From Pseudoalteromonas ulvae UL12 (GTDB taxonomy: Bacteria; Pseudomonadota; Gammaproteobacteria; Enterobacterales; Alteromonadaceae), in NCBI RefSeq assembly GCF_014925405.1, contig NZ_AQHJ01000028.1, forward strand, positions 372,001 through 436,000: a DNA stretch of 64,000 bases, in the 5' to 3' direction. Of this stretch, positions 50,632 through 59,841 are shown piece by piece. Both the position numbers and the translations under genes were made by a program. Numbering within the stretch: the stretch's first letter is position 1; every line of letters starts with the position of its first letter. The notes below the pieces were generated by a model. That model was given only the letters and a program-made list of their open reading frames with translations. It ran no database searches and had not been told where the DNA came from.

Positions 50632-53600
50632 TTAAAGTAACGTTTTTTTAAAGTCACACTTTGGATATGAGGAGCAAGTAAAGGTTGTGCCGCCACTTTC
50701 ATCTGTTGATTGCTCAACTGTAGATAAACATTGTGGACAAAATGCAACAGCCTGACTAATAAATTGCTGTTCGCCTTCATCACAATTATGTTTTTCGTCT
50801 AGCTCTTCGCTTTGCGCTTGTATCACTGCGTGAATAGCTATCGGTGCTGTTTGCTCTGTTTGCTCTGTTTGCTCTGTTTGCTCTGTTTGCTCTGTTTGCT
50901 CTGTTTGCTCTGTTTGCTCTGTTTGCTCTGTTTGCTCTGTTTGCTCTGTTTGCTCTGTTTGCTCTGTTTGCTCTGTTTGCTCTGTTTGCTCTGTTTGCTC
51001 TGTTTGCTCTGTTTGCTCTGTTTGCTCTGTTTGCTCTGTTTGCTCTGTTTGCTCTGTTTGCTCTGTTTGCTCTGTTTGCTCTGTTTGCTCTGTTTGCTCT
51101 GTTTGCTCTGTTTGCTCTGTTTGCTCTGTTTGCTCTGTTTGCTCTGTTTGCTCTGTTTGCTCTGTTTGCTCTGTTTGCTCTGTTTGCTCTGTTTGCTCTG
51201 TTTGCTCTGTTTGCTCTGTTTGCTCTGTTTGCTCTGTTTGCTCTGTTTGCTCTGTTTGCTCTGTTTGCTCTGTTTGCTCTGTTTGCTCTGTTTGCTCTGT
51301 TTGCTCTGTTTGCTCTGTTTGCTCTGTTTGCTCTGTTTGCTCTGTTTGCTCTGTTTGCTCTGTTTGCTCTGTTTGCTCTGTTTGCTCTGTTTGCTCTGTT
51401 TGCTCTGTTTGCTCTGTTTGCTCTGTTTGCTCTGTTTGCTCTGTTTGCTCTGTTTGCTCTGTTTGCTCTGTTTGCTCTGTTTGCTCTGTTTGCTCTGTTT
51501 GCTCTGTTTGCTCTGTTTGCTCTGTTTGCTCTGTTTGCTCTGTTTGCTCTGTTTGCTCTGTTTGCTCAAGATTAGTTGTGTTGCCCCAATCCGGATCAAG
51601 AGATAAATTAGCAAATAAGTTTTTCTTTTCAACTACTTCCTCTGGATCCACAAGGGTTTTAGGATCGTTGCGAATTTCAGGTTTCAACCCTTTAGCGGCC
51701 TCTTGAGGCTTAAACTCCATTAAATGTGGATCAGTCGAGTCAACGCCATCGAGTTGTAATGATGGTTCAGAATCGCTCTGTTCATCTGTTTTATGATGAC
51801 TTGACTGTGCCTGCATATCATCTGAGCTGAGATTTTGTGCCTCTTTACTTTGATAAGAAGGTTTATTTTGGCGCTCTTTGATTTCATCAACAACTGATTC
51901 AGGCTCTGGAACATATTCACGCACCACAGGCTCTTTAAATTGGTGCTCAGTATATTGATGGGTTCGTTTAGCCTCTTTAGCCAATTCCATCGCATCGATG
52001 TGTGCAATGGTATCGACATCAAGACCGTCTTCCTGAGCTTCTGGTTCAGACACTAAGGCGTGCTCGTTTGCTTCATCGATTTTTTCTTCGAATGATGGTT
52101 GCTGTGCTTTGTCATCCTCGATTGTTTTGTTCACCGTTATTTCATCTGTCTGGAAGGATGGCTCTTCAATTGGCTGCTGAGCAGTTGCCTTTTCTTCTTG
52201 GCTTTTATCGTCTGAATCGACTGTTTTATCCTTTGCAGCCGTTGAGTTGATATCATCGATAAATGCTGCTGGGCTGACAAACTCACCGATATCTTGATCT
52301 ACCTCTTCATTATGGATTGAGGGTTTTTCTAGATCAGCTTGAGTGATATGCCCTAAAGGCGATTGATCATCGCTCGGTTTCGCTGTTGTATTCGTTGCTA
52401 CATTCGTTGAGATGCGCGCCGAAGATTGTTCATTCTGAGGGTTATTATCAGACTCTGTGTCTTTCTCCTCAGCTGGGCTTGCAGAGGCAATAAAACCATA
52501 TTGATCGACAGGTGTTTGATCTTGTTGATGATATTGTTCATTAAAGCGCTCAGTCAATACCTGTGTAAAATGTTCGACCTGTTCATCCATGTATTCAAGT
52601 TGCTTTATTCCTTTAATGGTGTCTATAAGTGCATGACGATGAATAATATTTTCTGGCATCGGTGATTTAAACGTCACGGAGTCATGAAACATCACTATCG
52701 GCTTTATCCCTTGTGAAATATCAAGCAATCGACCTAGAGCCATTGATAATTGATTCGCCAACTGTAATGGATTATCGAATGGGACCGTTTTGTCATCAAG
52801 CTGCTCTGACCATTGTGCAGCATTAGTTCCACCAAAAACTGCTCCTTTGACTTCTGGGGCGACAACAACAAAAATACCAAAAGCAGAGACAATCACACGT
52901 TCAATACTTTTGCTTTTATCTCCATCTATAGTGATGGCCAGCTGTTTAAATGACGAATAAAGTTCTGGATCGAGTCCTTTTGATAAACGCTTCTTTTTAC
53001 TTTTATCACGTTTAACAGCTTGAGATTTTTCAGTTACTTTGTCCGTTACTTTAGCAGCCAAAACAGACGTTTTGTTTTTAATCGTGGCCATGCGCCCTTT
53101 TACCAACCAAATCCCTCCCACTACAATTAACAATAAGGCGATGATTGCGAATGTTGGAATAAGTAAATCTGCAAATAATGATTGCTCTTTTTTTACGGGT
53201 GCTGCGGGTAAGTCAGGCGCTGATTTTATCGCGGTTTTCGCTTGCTCTTCCACAGTCGATACAGCACTCACTGACGGATTCGTTTGCTGTTCTTGTTCAT
53301 ATAACGCCTTTAACTGTGCTTGTTTTTCGTGTGTATCTTGATCTTGTTCAGCCAAGCTTTCTTTAGGCGTTGAATCGTTTAACTGGCTAGTGGCCTCTCG
53401 AGCTTGAGTTGAGTCTTGCTCATTTTGTATAGGCTGTTCGGCGGGCTGACTGATTGACTTTGCGTGTGTTTGTTGTTCAATTGGCGCAAAGGTACTCACT
53501 GCAGATTTATCTTCTGTAACGTGCGCTTTTACCTCAGGTGTCGTGATAGCTGGTGTTGATTTTTTTTTGGGTAAATCTCGGCAATCACGATCATAGCTTC

Positions 53601-53760
53601 TTTTCGCATCTCGATATTGTCGACTATTTGGTACATGACTAAATTGCGACACCTGCTGATTTAATAACAGACAAAGCGCCTCTTGATTAGGTGCAGCAGA
53701 CAACGCAGAACTAACAAATAGCGAGAAAAATAAAAGTGAGAGTGAACCAGAGCTAGACAT
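50632..53760 (-). CDS. Membrane-anchored NERD-like protein with Glu-Gln-Thr repeats and C4 zinc finger
   Basis: The protein has 1042 residues. In order it shows a signal peptide (about 1-22), a polar low-complexity stretch to about 195, one membrane helix at 197-221, a basic linker, and a NERD-like domain at about 265-405 (IERVIVSAFGIFVVV, then KGAVFGGTNAAQWSEQ, then NPLQLANQL). A long acidic, disordered stretch follows. Then come about 80 copies of Glu-Gln-Thr (about 732-971) and a topoisomerase-type zinc finger at 1008-1042 (C1008, C1011, C1029, C1035 with CSSYPKC). NERD proteins normally carry a nuclease-like E-x-K; here V-x-P stands at that place, so catalysis is doubtful. Function is unknown. 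Confidence 0.8.
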   Translation of the reverse strand: MSSSGSLSLLFFSLFVSSALSAAPNQEALCLLLNQQVSQFSHVPNSRQYRDAKRSYDRDCRDLPKKKSTPAITTPEVKAHVTEDKSAVSTFAPIEQQTHAKSISQPAEQPIQNEQDSTQAREATSQLNDSTPKESLAEQDQDTHEKQAQLKALYEQEQQTNPSVSAVSTVEEQAKTAIKSAPDLPAAPVKKEQSLFADLLIPTFAIIALLLIVVGGIWLVKGRMATIKNKTSVLAAKVTDKVTEKSQAVKRDKSKKKRLSKGLDPELYSSFKQLAITIDGDKSKSIERVIVSAFGIFVVVAPEVKGAVFGGTNAAQWSEQLDDKTVPFDNPLQLANQLSMALGRLLDISQGIKPIVMFHDSVTFKSPMPENIIHRHALIDTIKGIKQLEYMDEQVEHFTQVLTERFNEQYHQQDQTPVDQYGFIASASPAEEKDTESDNNPQNEQSSARISTNVATNTTAKPSDDQSPLGHITQADLEKPSIHNEEVDQDIGEFVSPAAFIDDINSTAAKDKTVDSDDKSQEEKATAQQPIEEPSFQTDEITVNKTIEDDKAQQPSFEEKIDEANEHALVSEPEAQEDGLDVDTIAHIDAMELAKEAKRTHQYTEHQFKEPVVREYVPEPESVVDEIKERQNKPSYQSKEAQNLSSDDMQAQSSHHKTDEQSDSEPSLQLDGVDSTDPHLMEFKPQEAAKGLKPEIRNDPKTLVDPEEVVEKKNLFANLSLDPDWGNTTNLEQTEQTEQTEQTEQTEQTEQTEQTEQTEQTEQTEQTEQTEQTEQTEQTEQTEQTEQTEQTEQTEQTEQTEQTEQTEQTEQTEQTEQTEQTEQTEQTEQTEQTEQTEQTEQTEQTEQTEQTEQTEQTEQTEQTEQTEQTEQTEQTEQTEQTEQTEQTEQTEQTEQTEQTEQTEQTEQTEQTEQTEQTEQTEQTEQTEQTEQTEQTEQTEQTEQTEQTEQTEQTEQTEQTEQTEQTEQTEQTAPIAIHAVIQAQSEELDEKHNCDEGEQQFISQAVAFCPQCLSTVEQSTDESGGTTFTCSSYPKCDFKKTLL
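50847..51567. repeat. Perfect 9-bp tandem repeat, about 80 copies
   Basis: The unit CTGTTTGCT (plus strand) repeats without any visible interruption over 721 bases, 80.1 units. It is read as Glu-Gln-Thr by the minus-strand gene. Because the period is a multiple of three, copy-number changes keep the frame, and all six frames stay open, which creates long false open frames on both strands. The copy number may be misassembled. Confidence 0.97.
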
Positions 53761-53886
53761 AAAAATAAGTGTTTGTATTGATTTATATTTAGCTTACTTG
53801 TTTAGTGCCCATTTTTCCATTACAACTTATTGCAAAAATCAGGATGCTAGGCTTATTTGTCCTTATTTTTAGATTAAATTTTCGGA

Positions 53887-54162
53887 TCAGAAACTGAGTT
53901 TTTCTATTTGTGTCAGTCCAATTCGCCCGTTTAAGTCTTCAAATACTGACACTATGGCTGGATATGGGGAGGAATGAGGGGCCACTTGGATTGCATTACA
54001 TAAAAATGCGTAGTTAGTACCTTGATTATTTTCCGTCGATACAGCGACAGGCTCATATAATACAGCGTCAATGCCCGTTAAAGCACTGGTAAATACCAGC
54101 CGCGCTTGGGGGCTAATCTCATGGCTGAATTCTTTAGGCCCATTGTTGAAATGGTTTGACAT
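53887..54162 (-). CDS. Hypothetical small protein
   Basis: Protein of 91 residues with no signal peptide or membrane helix. It contains SPQARLVFTSALTGIDAVLYE and ends in a short beta-rich segment (AIVSVFEDLNGRIGLTQIE). I do not recognise a family. The ribosome-binding site AGGGA lies 8 bases before the ATG, and the frame is clean, which supports it as a gene. It stands alone between the repeat-protein gene and the DsbA-like gene. Confidence 0.6.
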   Translation of the reverse strand: MSNHFNNGPKEFSHEISPQARLVFTSALTGIDAVLYEPVAVSTENNQGTNYAFLCNAIQVAPHSSPYPAIVSVFEDLNGRIGLTQIEKLSF

Positions 54163-54294
54163 TACTGATTCCCTGTAACTTTTTATTAAATAGTGTGTGC
54201 ATTAAATTTGTATTAAAACACTATAGTCAATTTACTCAGTTTGTCAGTGTAGCTCGTTGCATTAAAAACATTATTACACTCTATTACAATCGGT

Positions 54295-54909
54295 TCAGTC
54301 TAACAGCTGCTTAATCCGACTAAAGGTGTCTTGCCATTGTTTGTAATTAATTTTTATTGCAGTGACATGGCCTTCGTGCATTAAAATCAATGAAGGAAAA
54401 CCCGTTATTGGCCATTGATGTACCCTTTCTATTTCTGTCAGTAATTCATCTTGTATTTGAGGACTGTTTAATAACGTTGCAAACTCGTCTGAGGGAATGC
54501 CAATATCGTGTGCTAATGATATTAAGGTTTCATCATCTGAAGGGTTTTGCGCATTGAGGTAATAAGCCTGTTGAATGGCAAAATACATCTGGGCTTCTTT
54601 ATCAAATTTACGTGCGATAAGCGCCGCCCGACAGGCCGGATAAGTTGACCTCCTAGGGTGACATTTGAGCCAAAAATCAAAATTAAAATCAACATTTAAC
54701 TGCTTACTTATTGTGCGCCATGTTTGCTGTAAATGACTCTTCATTTGTTGGCTCATCGGTTGATGGCAATCGGGAGCGAGCCCACCTAATCGATATTTAA
54801 CTGTGACAAAAGGCTTCAATGCCTGTTCTAACATTAACCACGTTTTTCGGTATCCCCAGCACCAACTGCACATTGGATCATAAATGTAATAGAGGGTTGT
54901 ATTTTGCAT
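54295..54909 (-). CDS. DsbA/FrnE-like thioredoxin-fold oxidoreductase
   Basis: Protein of 204 residues without a signal peptide, so it is cytosolic. The N-terminus IYDPMCSWCWGYRKTW carries the redox pair C14-S-W-C17 of the FrnE/2-hydroxychromene isomerase group of the DsbA family. A helical insert follows, and the cis-Pro is in TGFPSLILMHEG near residue 173. The C-x-x-C is intact, so it is probably redox active on thiol substrates. The partner is unknown. The gene stands alone. Confidence 0.88.
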   Translation of the reverse strand: MQNTTLYYIYDPMCSWCWGYRKTWLMLEQALKPFVTVKYRLGGLAPDCHQPMSQQMKSHLQQTWRTISKQLNVDFNFDFWLKCHPRRSTYPACRAALIARKFDKEAQMYFAIQQAYYLNAQNPSDDETLISLAHDIGIPSDEFATLLNSPQIQDELLTEIERVHQWPITGFPSLILMHEGHVTAIKINYKQWQDTFSRIKQLLD

Positions 54910-55251
54910 GACGCTTCCTTCAAGTGAGCTTAAAGATTAGCGCAAACATCACGAATGCTCCAACAAACCGTGCGTCATGGTAATGTTAAGTATTTTTAAA
55001 GGGGTATCTAAATAAAAGCACAGCCTTGGTTGGAGGCTGTGCTGAGTTGGGAAAATCAATTGCAAAAATAGTGGATAATAAGCTTCCCCATTCTTCTATC
55101 CATTGCTGCGACGAAGTGTGTGTGGGTAAACTGTGAGATGGACAATACAGCCGACTGTACGTTCATTTTTCAATAAAATGATGAAAGGTCAATTTTAAGG
55201 ATGAATGGCCAAACTGAGCTTTTAGCCGTTACATACCTCAGCTAATATTAT
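54910..55251. other. 342-base gap between the DsbA-like and outer-membrane barrel genes
   Basis: No gene is supported. A minus-strand terminator lies at 55011-55043 (listed separately), about 210 bases after the barrel gene's stop, giving that gene an unusually long 3' region. A 36-codon minus-strand frame begins near 55163 but has no clear ribosome-binding site and is not called. Confidence 0.55.
55011..55043 (-). terminator. Minus-strand terminator in the barrel gene's 3' region
   Basis: A 10-bp perfect stem (AGCACAGCCT / AGGCTGTGCT) with a 7-base loop is followed on the minus strand by TTTTATTT. It most likely ends the transcript of the outer-membrane barrel gene. Confidence 0.75.
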
Positions 55252-55965
55252 TTACAACCGATATTCAAAGTTGATATAGGTTTTATCAATCGACATATAA
55301 CTAAAATGGCTGTAACCCGCTTTTAATCCCCAATCATCACTGAAGTCATATTGGATCCCCACTCCTAGTTTTGCACCCGCTTCTAACTCTGTTGACCGAG
55401 CAACATTCACCCGCGTATAAGGTGTTGATTGTGTACTTCGGTTATAAATAGTGGCATCTATTTTATGAATTGCGATCCCCCCTAGCATGTAAGCGGATAA
55501 TTTAGGCGTGAAATGGACTGGATAATAGGTGGCATCAAACTCAAAAATATCCATATTTATAGTATAATAATCTCGTTGCTTTGCTTGCGAGGGTTCGCAA
55601 CCAAGCCAGCAGACATCGGTAAACACATCACCTAAAAAATCAATTTCGATATCAGCGACATAATTAAATCGCAGCGCTAAATCATCATAAAGATAATAGC
55701 CAATCGCTAGGTTGTAATTAACAATATCTGACTCATCTCCTTCAACTTGGTACTTTTCAAGTCGATCCGTTATTTTGCTTGGTAGCGCATCTTTTACATC
55801 TTGGTTTTCATACTCATAAAAACTACTCAGCGCCCCGCCATTAAAGAAAAACCGCCCTTCTTTTGGCAATGAGTGTGATACTTGCGTATCGGATGTTTCT
55901 GCGACTGAATGCAAACTAATGGTCGCGAAGAGTAAACCGATGAGATTGCTTGAATGTAGATTCAT
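55252..55965 (-). CDS. Outer-membrane beta-barrel protein
   Basis: Protein of 237 residues with a signal peptide (cut near HSVAET, about 22). The rest alternates short amphipathic strands, such as LAIGYYLYDDLALRFNYVA, AYMLGGIAIHKI and GLKAGYSHFSYM, and ends in an OMP-like strand (YINFEYRL). It fits an 8-strand barrel of OmpA-like/OmpW-like size. Two cysteines (CWLGC, near residues 118-122) are in a surface loop and could form a disulfide. The function is unknown. Confidence 0.75.
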   Translation of the reverse strand: MNLHSSNLIGLLFATISLHSVAETSDTQVSHSLPKEGRFFFNGGALSSFYEYENQDVKDALPSKITDRLEKYQVEGDESDIVNYNLAIGYYLYDDLALRFNYVADIEIDFLGDVFTDVCWLGCEPSQAKQRDYYTINMDIFEFDATYYPVHFTPKLSAYMLGGIAIHKIDATIYNRSTQSTPYTRVNVARSTELEAGAKLGVGIQYDFSDDWGLKAGYSHFSYMSIDKTYINFEYRL

Positions 55966-56089
55966 ATCTTAACCTTGGTACGTTCCTAATTTGGCGCAAT
56001 CATACCTGCTGGATATCGATAAATAACTAAGTAATTTGTTAGAAAATGTATCGATTTTTTATACTAGGATAGGGTGTTTAAAAGGTAAG

Positions 56090-56830
56090 CTAAAAATAAC
56101 TAGGCTGTGAAACAACATCTAATAAATCTAACATTTTCTGAACGTCGTTTACGAGAGAGTCCTCTGCATCTTTATGAAAAGCGAGACAAATAGGTAAGTT
56201 TTCCATGACAGTTAATTCCATCACTTTTTGAATGGAGTCATAACTACGGTTAATTTTTTTAAGCTGCTCAAGCAATGCTATTTCCGAATAAATGACAAAA
56301 TCTATCCGCTTTGCAAACAATTTTTTGATGCTTACTTGCCCATTAGCAGCTAAATCTAAGTTCACCCCTAATTCAAATCCTGCTTTAGTTAATACATCTT
56401 GAGCAAGATCGCCACGGGTCACGCTTACTTGATAACGCTTTGCATCTTCAAAGGATGTTACATTCAGATCTGTTCTATCTTTTAACTTATACATAAATGT
56501 GGGGACAGGTGAAATCAATGGGCATACCCATTTAAATGTGTGCTCTCTTACTTGTGTACGGTAGACAGAAAAAATAGCGACATTTTTATTATTCGCGGCT
56601 AAATCAATCGCGCGAGCCCATGGGTAGCTCTCTAAGGTATAGTCAATCCCTGCTTGATCTAAAATCCAACGAACCTTCGCCGTCGCAGTCCCCACCACTT
56701 TACCGTTGTCATTGGTATAATTATAAGGAGGCCACTCTTCGGTCACAACTCGTAAAGTACTTTTTGCAACGAGTGAATAACTCGTCAAACAAAGTACAAA
56801 TGACATGCAATAACAAACTGTTTTTCGCAT
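56090..56830 (-). CDS. Periplasmic substrate-binding protein, family 3 type
   Basis: Protein of 246 residues with a signal peptide (cut near SLVAKS, about 23). It has the family 3 pattern LRVVTEEWPPYNYTNDNGKV at the start, GTATAKVRWILDQAG for the first lobe, YPWARAIDLAANN, and the hinge segment KRYQVSVTRGDLAQDVL. No permease is nearby. It is an orphan, like the two others in this window. The ligand is unknown. Confidence 0.82.
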   Translation of the reverse strand: MRKTVCYCMSFVLCLTSYSLVAKSTLRVVTEEWPPYNYTNDNGKVVGTATAKVRWILDQAGIDYTLESYPWARAIDLAANNKNVAIFSVYRTQVREHTFKWVCPLISPVPTFMYKLKDRTDLNVTSFEDAKRYQVSVTRGDLAQDVLTKAGFELGVNLDLAANGQVSIKKLFAKRIDFVIYSEIALLEQLKKINRSYDSIQKVMELTVMENLPICLAFHKDAEDSLVNDVQKMLDLLDVVSQPSYF

Positions 56831-56962
56831 CTATCGTTACAACAACATAAATTCACTCAAAGTGATTATAGTTAATTGATAGACATTCACCCTAGTCTAT
56901 TTGTGATTAACTAAACAATTATGTGAACTCTTTCACACATGGTCTATTAGGGGTGACTGATT

Positions 56963-57859
56963 TTATTGAGCAACCGACATACAATGCCTGTCTATCACAC
57001 CCTCACGATATTTATCCATTAATGCCCACAGTACCGCGAGTGTTTTAGGATTCACTTCACCAGTCACTTGCCAAGGCAAAAAATGCAACTGAAAAGCTTT
57101 AACAGTATTAAATGTTTGCTGATCAAATTCACCTGTGACCTCGACGCCATAACCATATCGCTGCAACGCACATTGAACGACCTGATAATCAGGTAAGCCT
57201 TCATCTTTAAACTGCTGCCAAAATTTAAACACCGTATCATCGTCATACCAGGCACCGATACCGTGCTGATATAAGGTATACCAAGGGAAATTTGGGCCAG
57301 GATCTTGTTTGTTGCCCAATTGAATATCAGAGTGCCCGACAATTGCTGTGGGCTCAATATTTGGGTAACGAGTTAAGATATCTGTGGCCAACTCGATTAA
57401 TAATGAAATCTGCTGCTGATCAAAACTTGGATACAAACAAAATGATTGCGCGTCGAGTTGTGAGGCGCTTAAAGCTTGCTCTTCCCAATTGAGCGGTTCA
57501 TAAACACAACGAGCACGATTGACAAGTTCAATCCCAATTGATTGGTCATTAATGTTTTCTCTGCCCTGCCAATGACTCACACCCGCATGCCAAGCGCGCT
57601 GTTGCTCCTCGACCAATCGATAAACCGCTAAATCCCCTTCTACAAAGGAAGAGTCGTGTTTTTCGGGGATTAAATAATGGGCGCTCACTTGTCCTTTAGT
57701 TAATGCTTCGAGTGAATCATTCCAATTACCCGTCGTATAATGAATCACTAAAAATCTCACTCGGCTGTCAAAATTATCGGACTGATAGGTCTGCTTTACC
57801 CCATGACTGCAGCCTTGCAGCAAACCAAATAGACAAACCAGCAGTGCTCCTTTGTTCAT
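56963..57859 (-). CDS. AmiD-like N-acetylmuramoyl-L-alanine amidase lipoprotein
   Basis: Cleaves the MurNAc-L-Ala bond, including anhydro-muropeptides, probably at the outer membrane. From ATG 57859 (AAAGGA before it) it has 298 residues, with lipobox LLQGC (Cys17). Amidase_2 zinc ligands are visible: His in LVIHYTTGNW, His in AIVGHSDIQLG, and the DPGPNFPW motif. A peptidoglycan-binding domain of PG_binding_1 type follows (GVEVTGEFDQQTFNTVKAFQ). An upstream in-frame start at 57901 would lose the lipoprotein signal. It is divergent from anmK, so both belong to wall recycling. Confidence 0.93.
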   Translation of the reverse strand: MNKGALLVCLFGLLQGCSHGVKQTYQSDNFDSRVRFLVIHYTTGNWNDSLEALTKGQVSAHYLIPEKHDSSFVEGDLAVYRLVEEQQRAWHAGVSHWQGRENINDQSIGIELVNRARCVYEPLNWEEQALSASQLDAQSFCLYPSFDQQQISLLIELATDILTRYPNIEPTAIVGHSDIQLGNKQDPGPNFPWYTLYQHGIGAWYDDDTVFKFWQQFKDEGLPDYQVVQCALQRYGYGVEVTGEFDQQTFNTVKAFQLHFLPWQVTGEVNPKTLAVLWALMDKYREGVIDRHCMSVAQ

Positions 57860-57927
57860 TTCTGATCCTTTAATGAATTTTTCAAATGATAAGGCTAGCA
57901 CTTACGAACTAAAGCCCCTAAAATCAG

Positions 57928-57936
57928 TGCTCTAAT
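57928..57936 (+). promoter_or_regulatory. Extended -10 promoter of anmK-pxpABC
   Basis: TGCTCTAAT fits the extended -10 pattern. RNA would start near 57943, which makes the in-frame TTG at 57940 an unlikely start and favours GTG 57958. No clear -35 is seen. Confidence 0.45.
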
Positions 57937-57957
57937 GACTTGAATCAGAGCAACGTT

Positions 57958-59103
57958 GTGACGCCCCATTATTACATTGGCATTATGTCAGGAACAAGTT
58001 TAGATGGCATTGATGTCGCTTTAGTCGATTTTCGCGACCAAACCATCAGCTTAATCGCTGCCAGTGAAACCCCGTTCGAGCCTGAATTACGCAGCCAATT
58101 ACTACATTTATGTCAAAACCCTACTGTTGAGTTAAAACAATTAGGGACGCTATCAGTCAAGCTCAGCCTAGCTTATGCACAAGCGGTTAACCAGTTACTT
58201 GATCACACTCATCTGGAACCTTCTGATATTCAAGCCATTGGCTGTCATGGTCAAACTATTTTCCATCAACCAGAAGGTGCATGGCCTTTTTCAATGCAGT
58301 TAATCAACAGCAGTGTTTTAGCCAGTCAGTGCCGTATTACCACCGTGAGCGATTTTAGAAGTATGGATATCGCCCTTGGCGGTCAAGGCGCTCCATTAGT
58401 GCCCCCTTTTCATCAGCAGCTCTGCGCGCATTTAATCGCCAAACACCCATCATTGGTGTTACTTAACATTGGCGGCATCGCTAACGTTTCTATTTTAAAA
58501 CCAGCACCTTTGCGAGGCTTTGATACAGGCCCAGGTAACGTGCTTATGGACAGTTATTTACAACAACAAAATGGATCTCTTTTTGATGATGGTGGCAGTG
58601 TTGCAGCCAGTGGTGCTGTTAACTCACGCCTTTTAGCACGTTTTTTGTCAGACGATTACTTTGCGATTACAGGCCCAAAAAGCACTGGAAGAGAGTATTT
58701 TAATCTGCAATGGCTCAACCAGATTTTGTCCCAATTTGATCCTTTGCCACTTGAAGATGTCTTGGCAACCCTCAGTCTGTTTGTTGCTAAATCCATTGCT
58801 GCAACACTACAAGCGTTACCCGCAGGGCAGTTATTGGTGTGTGGCGGCGGAGCGAAAAACACCCACTTACTGCAAAATTTAGCGCAACAGTTGCCTAAAT
58901 GGCACGTCGATATCACCAATCAACACGGTATTGATGCAGACTCAATGGAAGCGATGGCCTTTGCCTGGTTAACAAAACAGTGCCTTGAACGAAATACTGC
59001 CAATGATCCACACGTGACGGGTGCAAAACAAGCTGAGATCCTCGGTCAAATTACCCAAGTTCACAACCATCACCCCACGCCAAAAACAGGAGCAACACAA
59101 TGA
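57958..59103 (+). CDS. anmK: Anhydro-N-acetylmuramic acid kinase
   Basis: Phosphorylates and opens 1,6-anhydro-MurNAc to MurNAc-6-phosphate for peptidoglycan recycling. From GTG 57958 it has 381 residues. Landmarks are GIMSGTSLDGIDVALVDF, IGCHGQTIFHQPEG, NIGGIANVS and FDTGPGNVLMDSYLQ. ATP-site residues are near the C-terminal LVCGGGAKN. The start is GTG, by promoter position, over a TTG six codons upstream. The stop overlaps the pxpA start by 4 bases (ATGA), tying it to the oxoprolinase genes. Confidence 0.95.
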   Translation: MTPHYYIGIMSGTSLDGIDVALVDFRDQTISLIAASETPFEPELRSQLLHLCQNPTVELKQLGTLSVKLSLAYAQAVNQLLDHTHLEPSDIQAIGCHGQTIFHQPEGAWPFSMQLINSSVLASQCRITTVSDFRSMDIALGGQGAPLVPPFHQQLCAHLIAKHPSLVLLNIGGIANVSILKPAPLRGFDTGPGNVLMDSYLQQQNGSLFDDGGSVAASGAVNSRLLARFLSDDYFAITGPKSTGREYFNLQWLNQILSQFDPLPLEDVLATLSLFVAKSIAATLQALPAGQLLVCGGGAKNTHLLQNLAQQLPKWHVDITNQHGIDADSMEAMAFAWLTKQCLERNTANDPHVTGAKQAEILGQITQVHNHHPTPKTGATQ

Positions 59104-59837
59104 AATTAAACTGTGACTTAGGTGAAAGTTTTGGGCAGTGGCAAATGGGGCTCGATGACGCTGTCATGCCTCACATTGATATGGCCAATATTGCCTGTGG
59201 ATTCCATGCAGGTGATCCGCTAGTCATAAACAAGACTCTGGCATTGGCCAAACAACACAAGGTCACCATAGGTGCGCACCCTAGTTATCCTGATCTGGTT
59301 GGTTTTGGTCGGCGTAGTATGAAGTGCTCGCCAGATGAATTAATTGCCCTACTCCATTATCAAATTGGTGCAATTGACAGCATGGCAAAAAACCATGGGC
59401 TGCAATTAACATACGTCAAACCACATGGGGCACTTTATAATGACATGATGGCTGATCCCGCCATTTTTACCACTGTCTTAACTGCACTCTCGCAATATCA
59501 TACACCGTTAAAATTGATGGTCTTAGCAGGAGCCTTAAGTGATGAAAGTCGAGCGCTTAGCCAGCAATATGGTGTTGAGCTGCTATTCGAAGCGTTTGCA
59601 GACAGACGATACCTAGACTCCGGAGCGCTAACACCGCGAAGCGTACAAGGCGCTGTTTTATCTGAGCAAGCCATGTTGGCACAAGTTGAGCAACTCCTTA
59701 AACACCATACCGTAATCACCCATAGCGGCAACACACTCGCCATTGTCGCCGATACCCTTTGCGTACATGGTGATAACTTAGCTGCCATCGCTGTGATTGA
59801 AAAAATTAACGCTCTGTGTCAACTTGCACGGTCATAA
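59100..59837 (+). CDS. pxpA: 5-oxoprolinase subunit A (LamB/YcsF family)
   Basis: Subunit of the ATP-dependent PxpABC 5-oxoprolinase, which converts 5-oxoproline to glutamate. The 245-residue protein starts KLNCDLGESFGQW and has ANIACGFHAGDP near residues 35-46 and VKPHGALYNDM near 100-110, the conserved blocks of this family. It overlaps anmK by 4 bases. pxpB starts 4 bases after its stop. Confidence 0.95.
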   Translation: MKLNCDLGESFGQWQMGLDDAVMPHIDMANIACGFHAGDPLVINKTLALAKQHKVTIGAHPSYPDLVGFGRRSMKCSPDELIALLHYQIGAIDSMAKNHGLQLTYVKPHGALYNDMMADPAIFTTVLTALSQYHTPLKLMVLAGALSDESRALSQQYGVELLFEAFADRRYLDSGALTPRSVQGAVLSEQAMLAQVEQLLKHHTVITHSGNTLAIVADTLCVHGDNLAAIAVIEKINALCQLARS

Positions 59838-59841
59838 TCGG

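Noticed and set aside
50847..51567. CRISPR array or regulatory repeat cluster
   Set aside because: The unit is 9 bases with no spacers, and it lies inside a clear gene frame.
50812..51632. Long open frames on both strands across the 9-bp repeat (poly Cys-Leu-Leu, Ala-Leu-Phe, Ser-Lys-Gln)
   Set aside because: They arise only because the 9-base unit has no stop in any frame. Only the minus-strand Glu-Gln-Thr frame has coding sequence, domains and a start on both sides.
55040..55165. 36-codon frame downstream of the outer-membrane barrel gene
   Set aside because: No convincing ribosome-binding site and no recognisable protein pattern. It is treated as the 3' region of the barrel gene.
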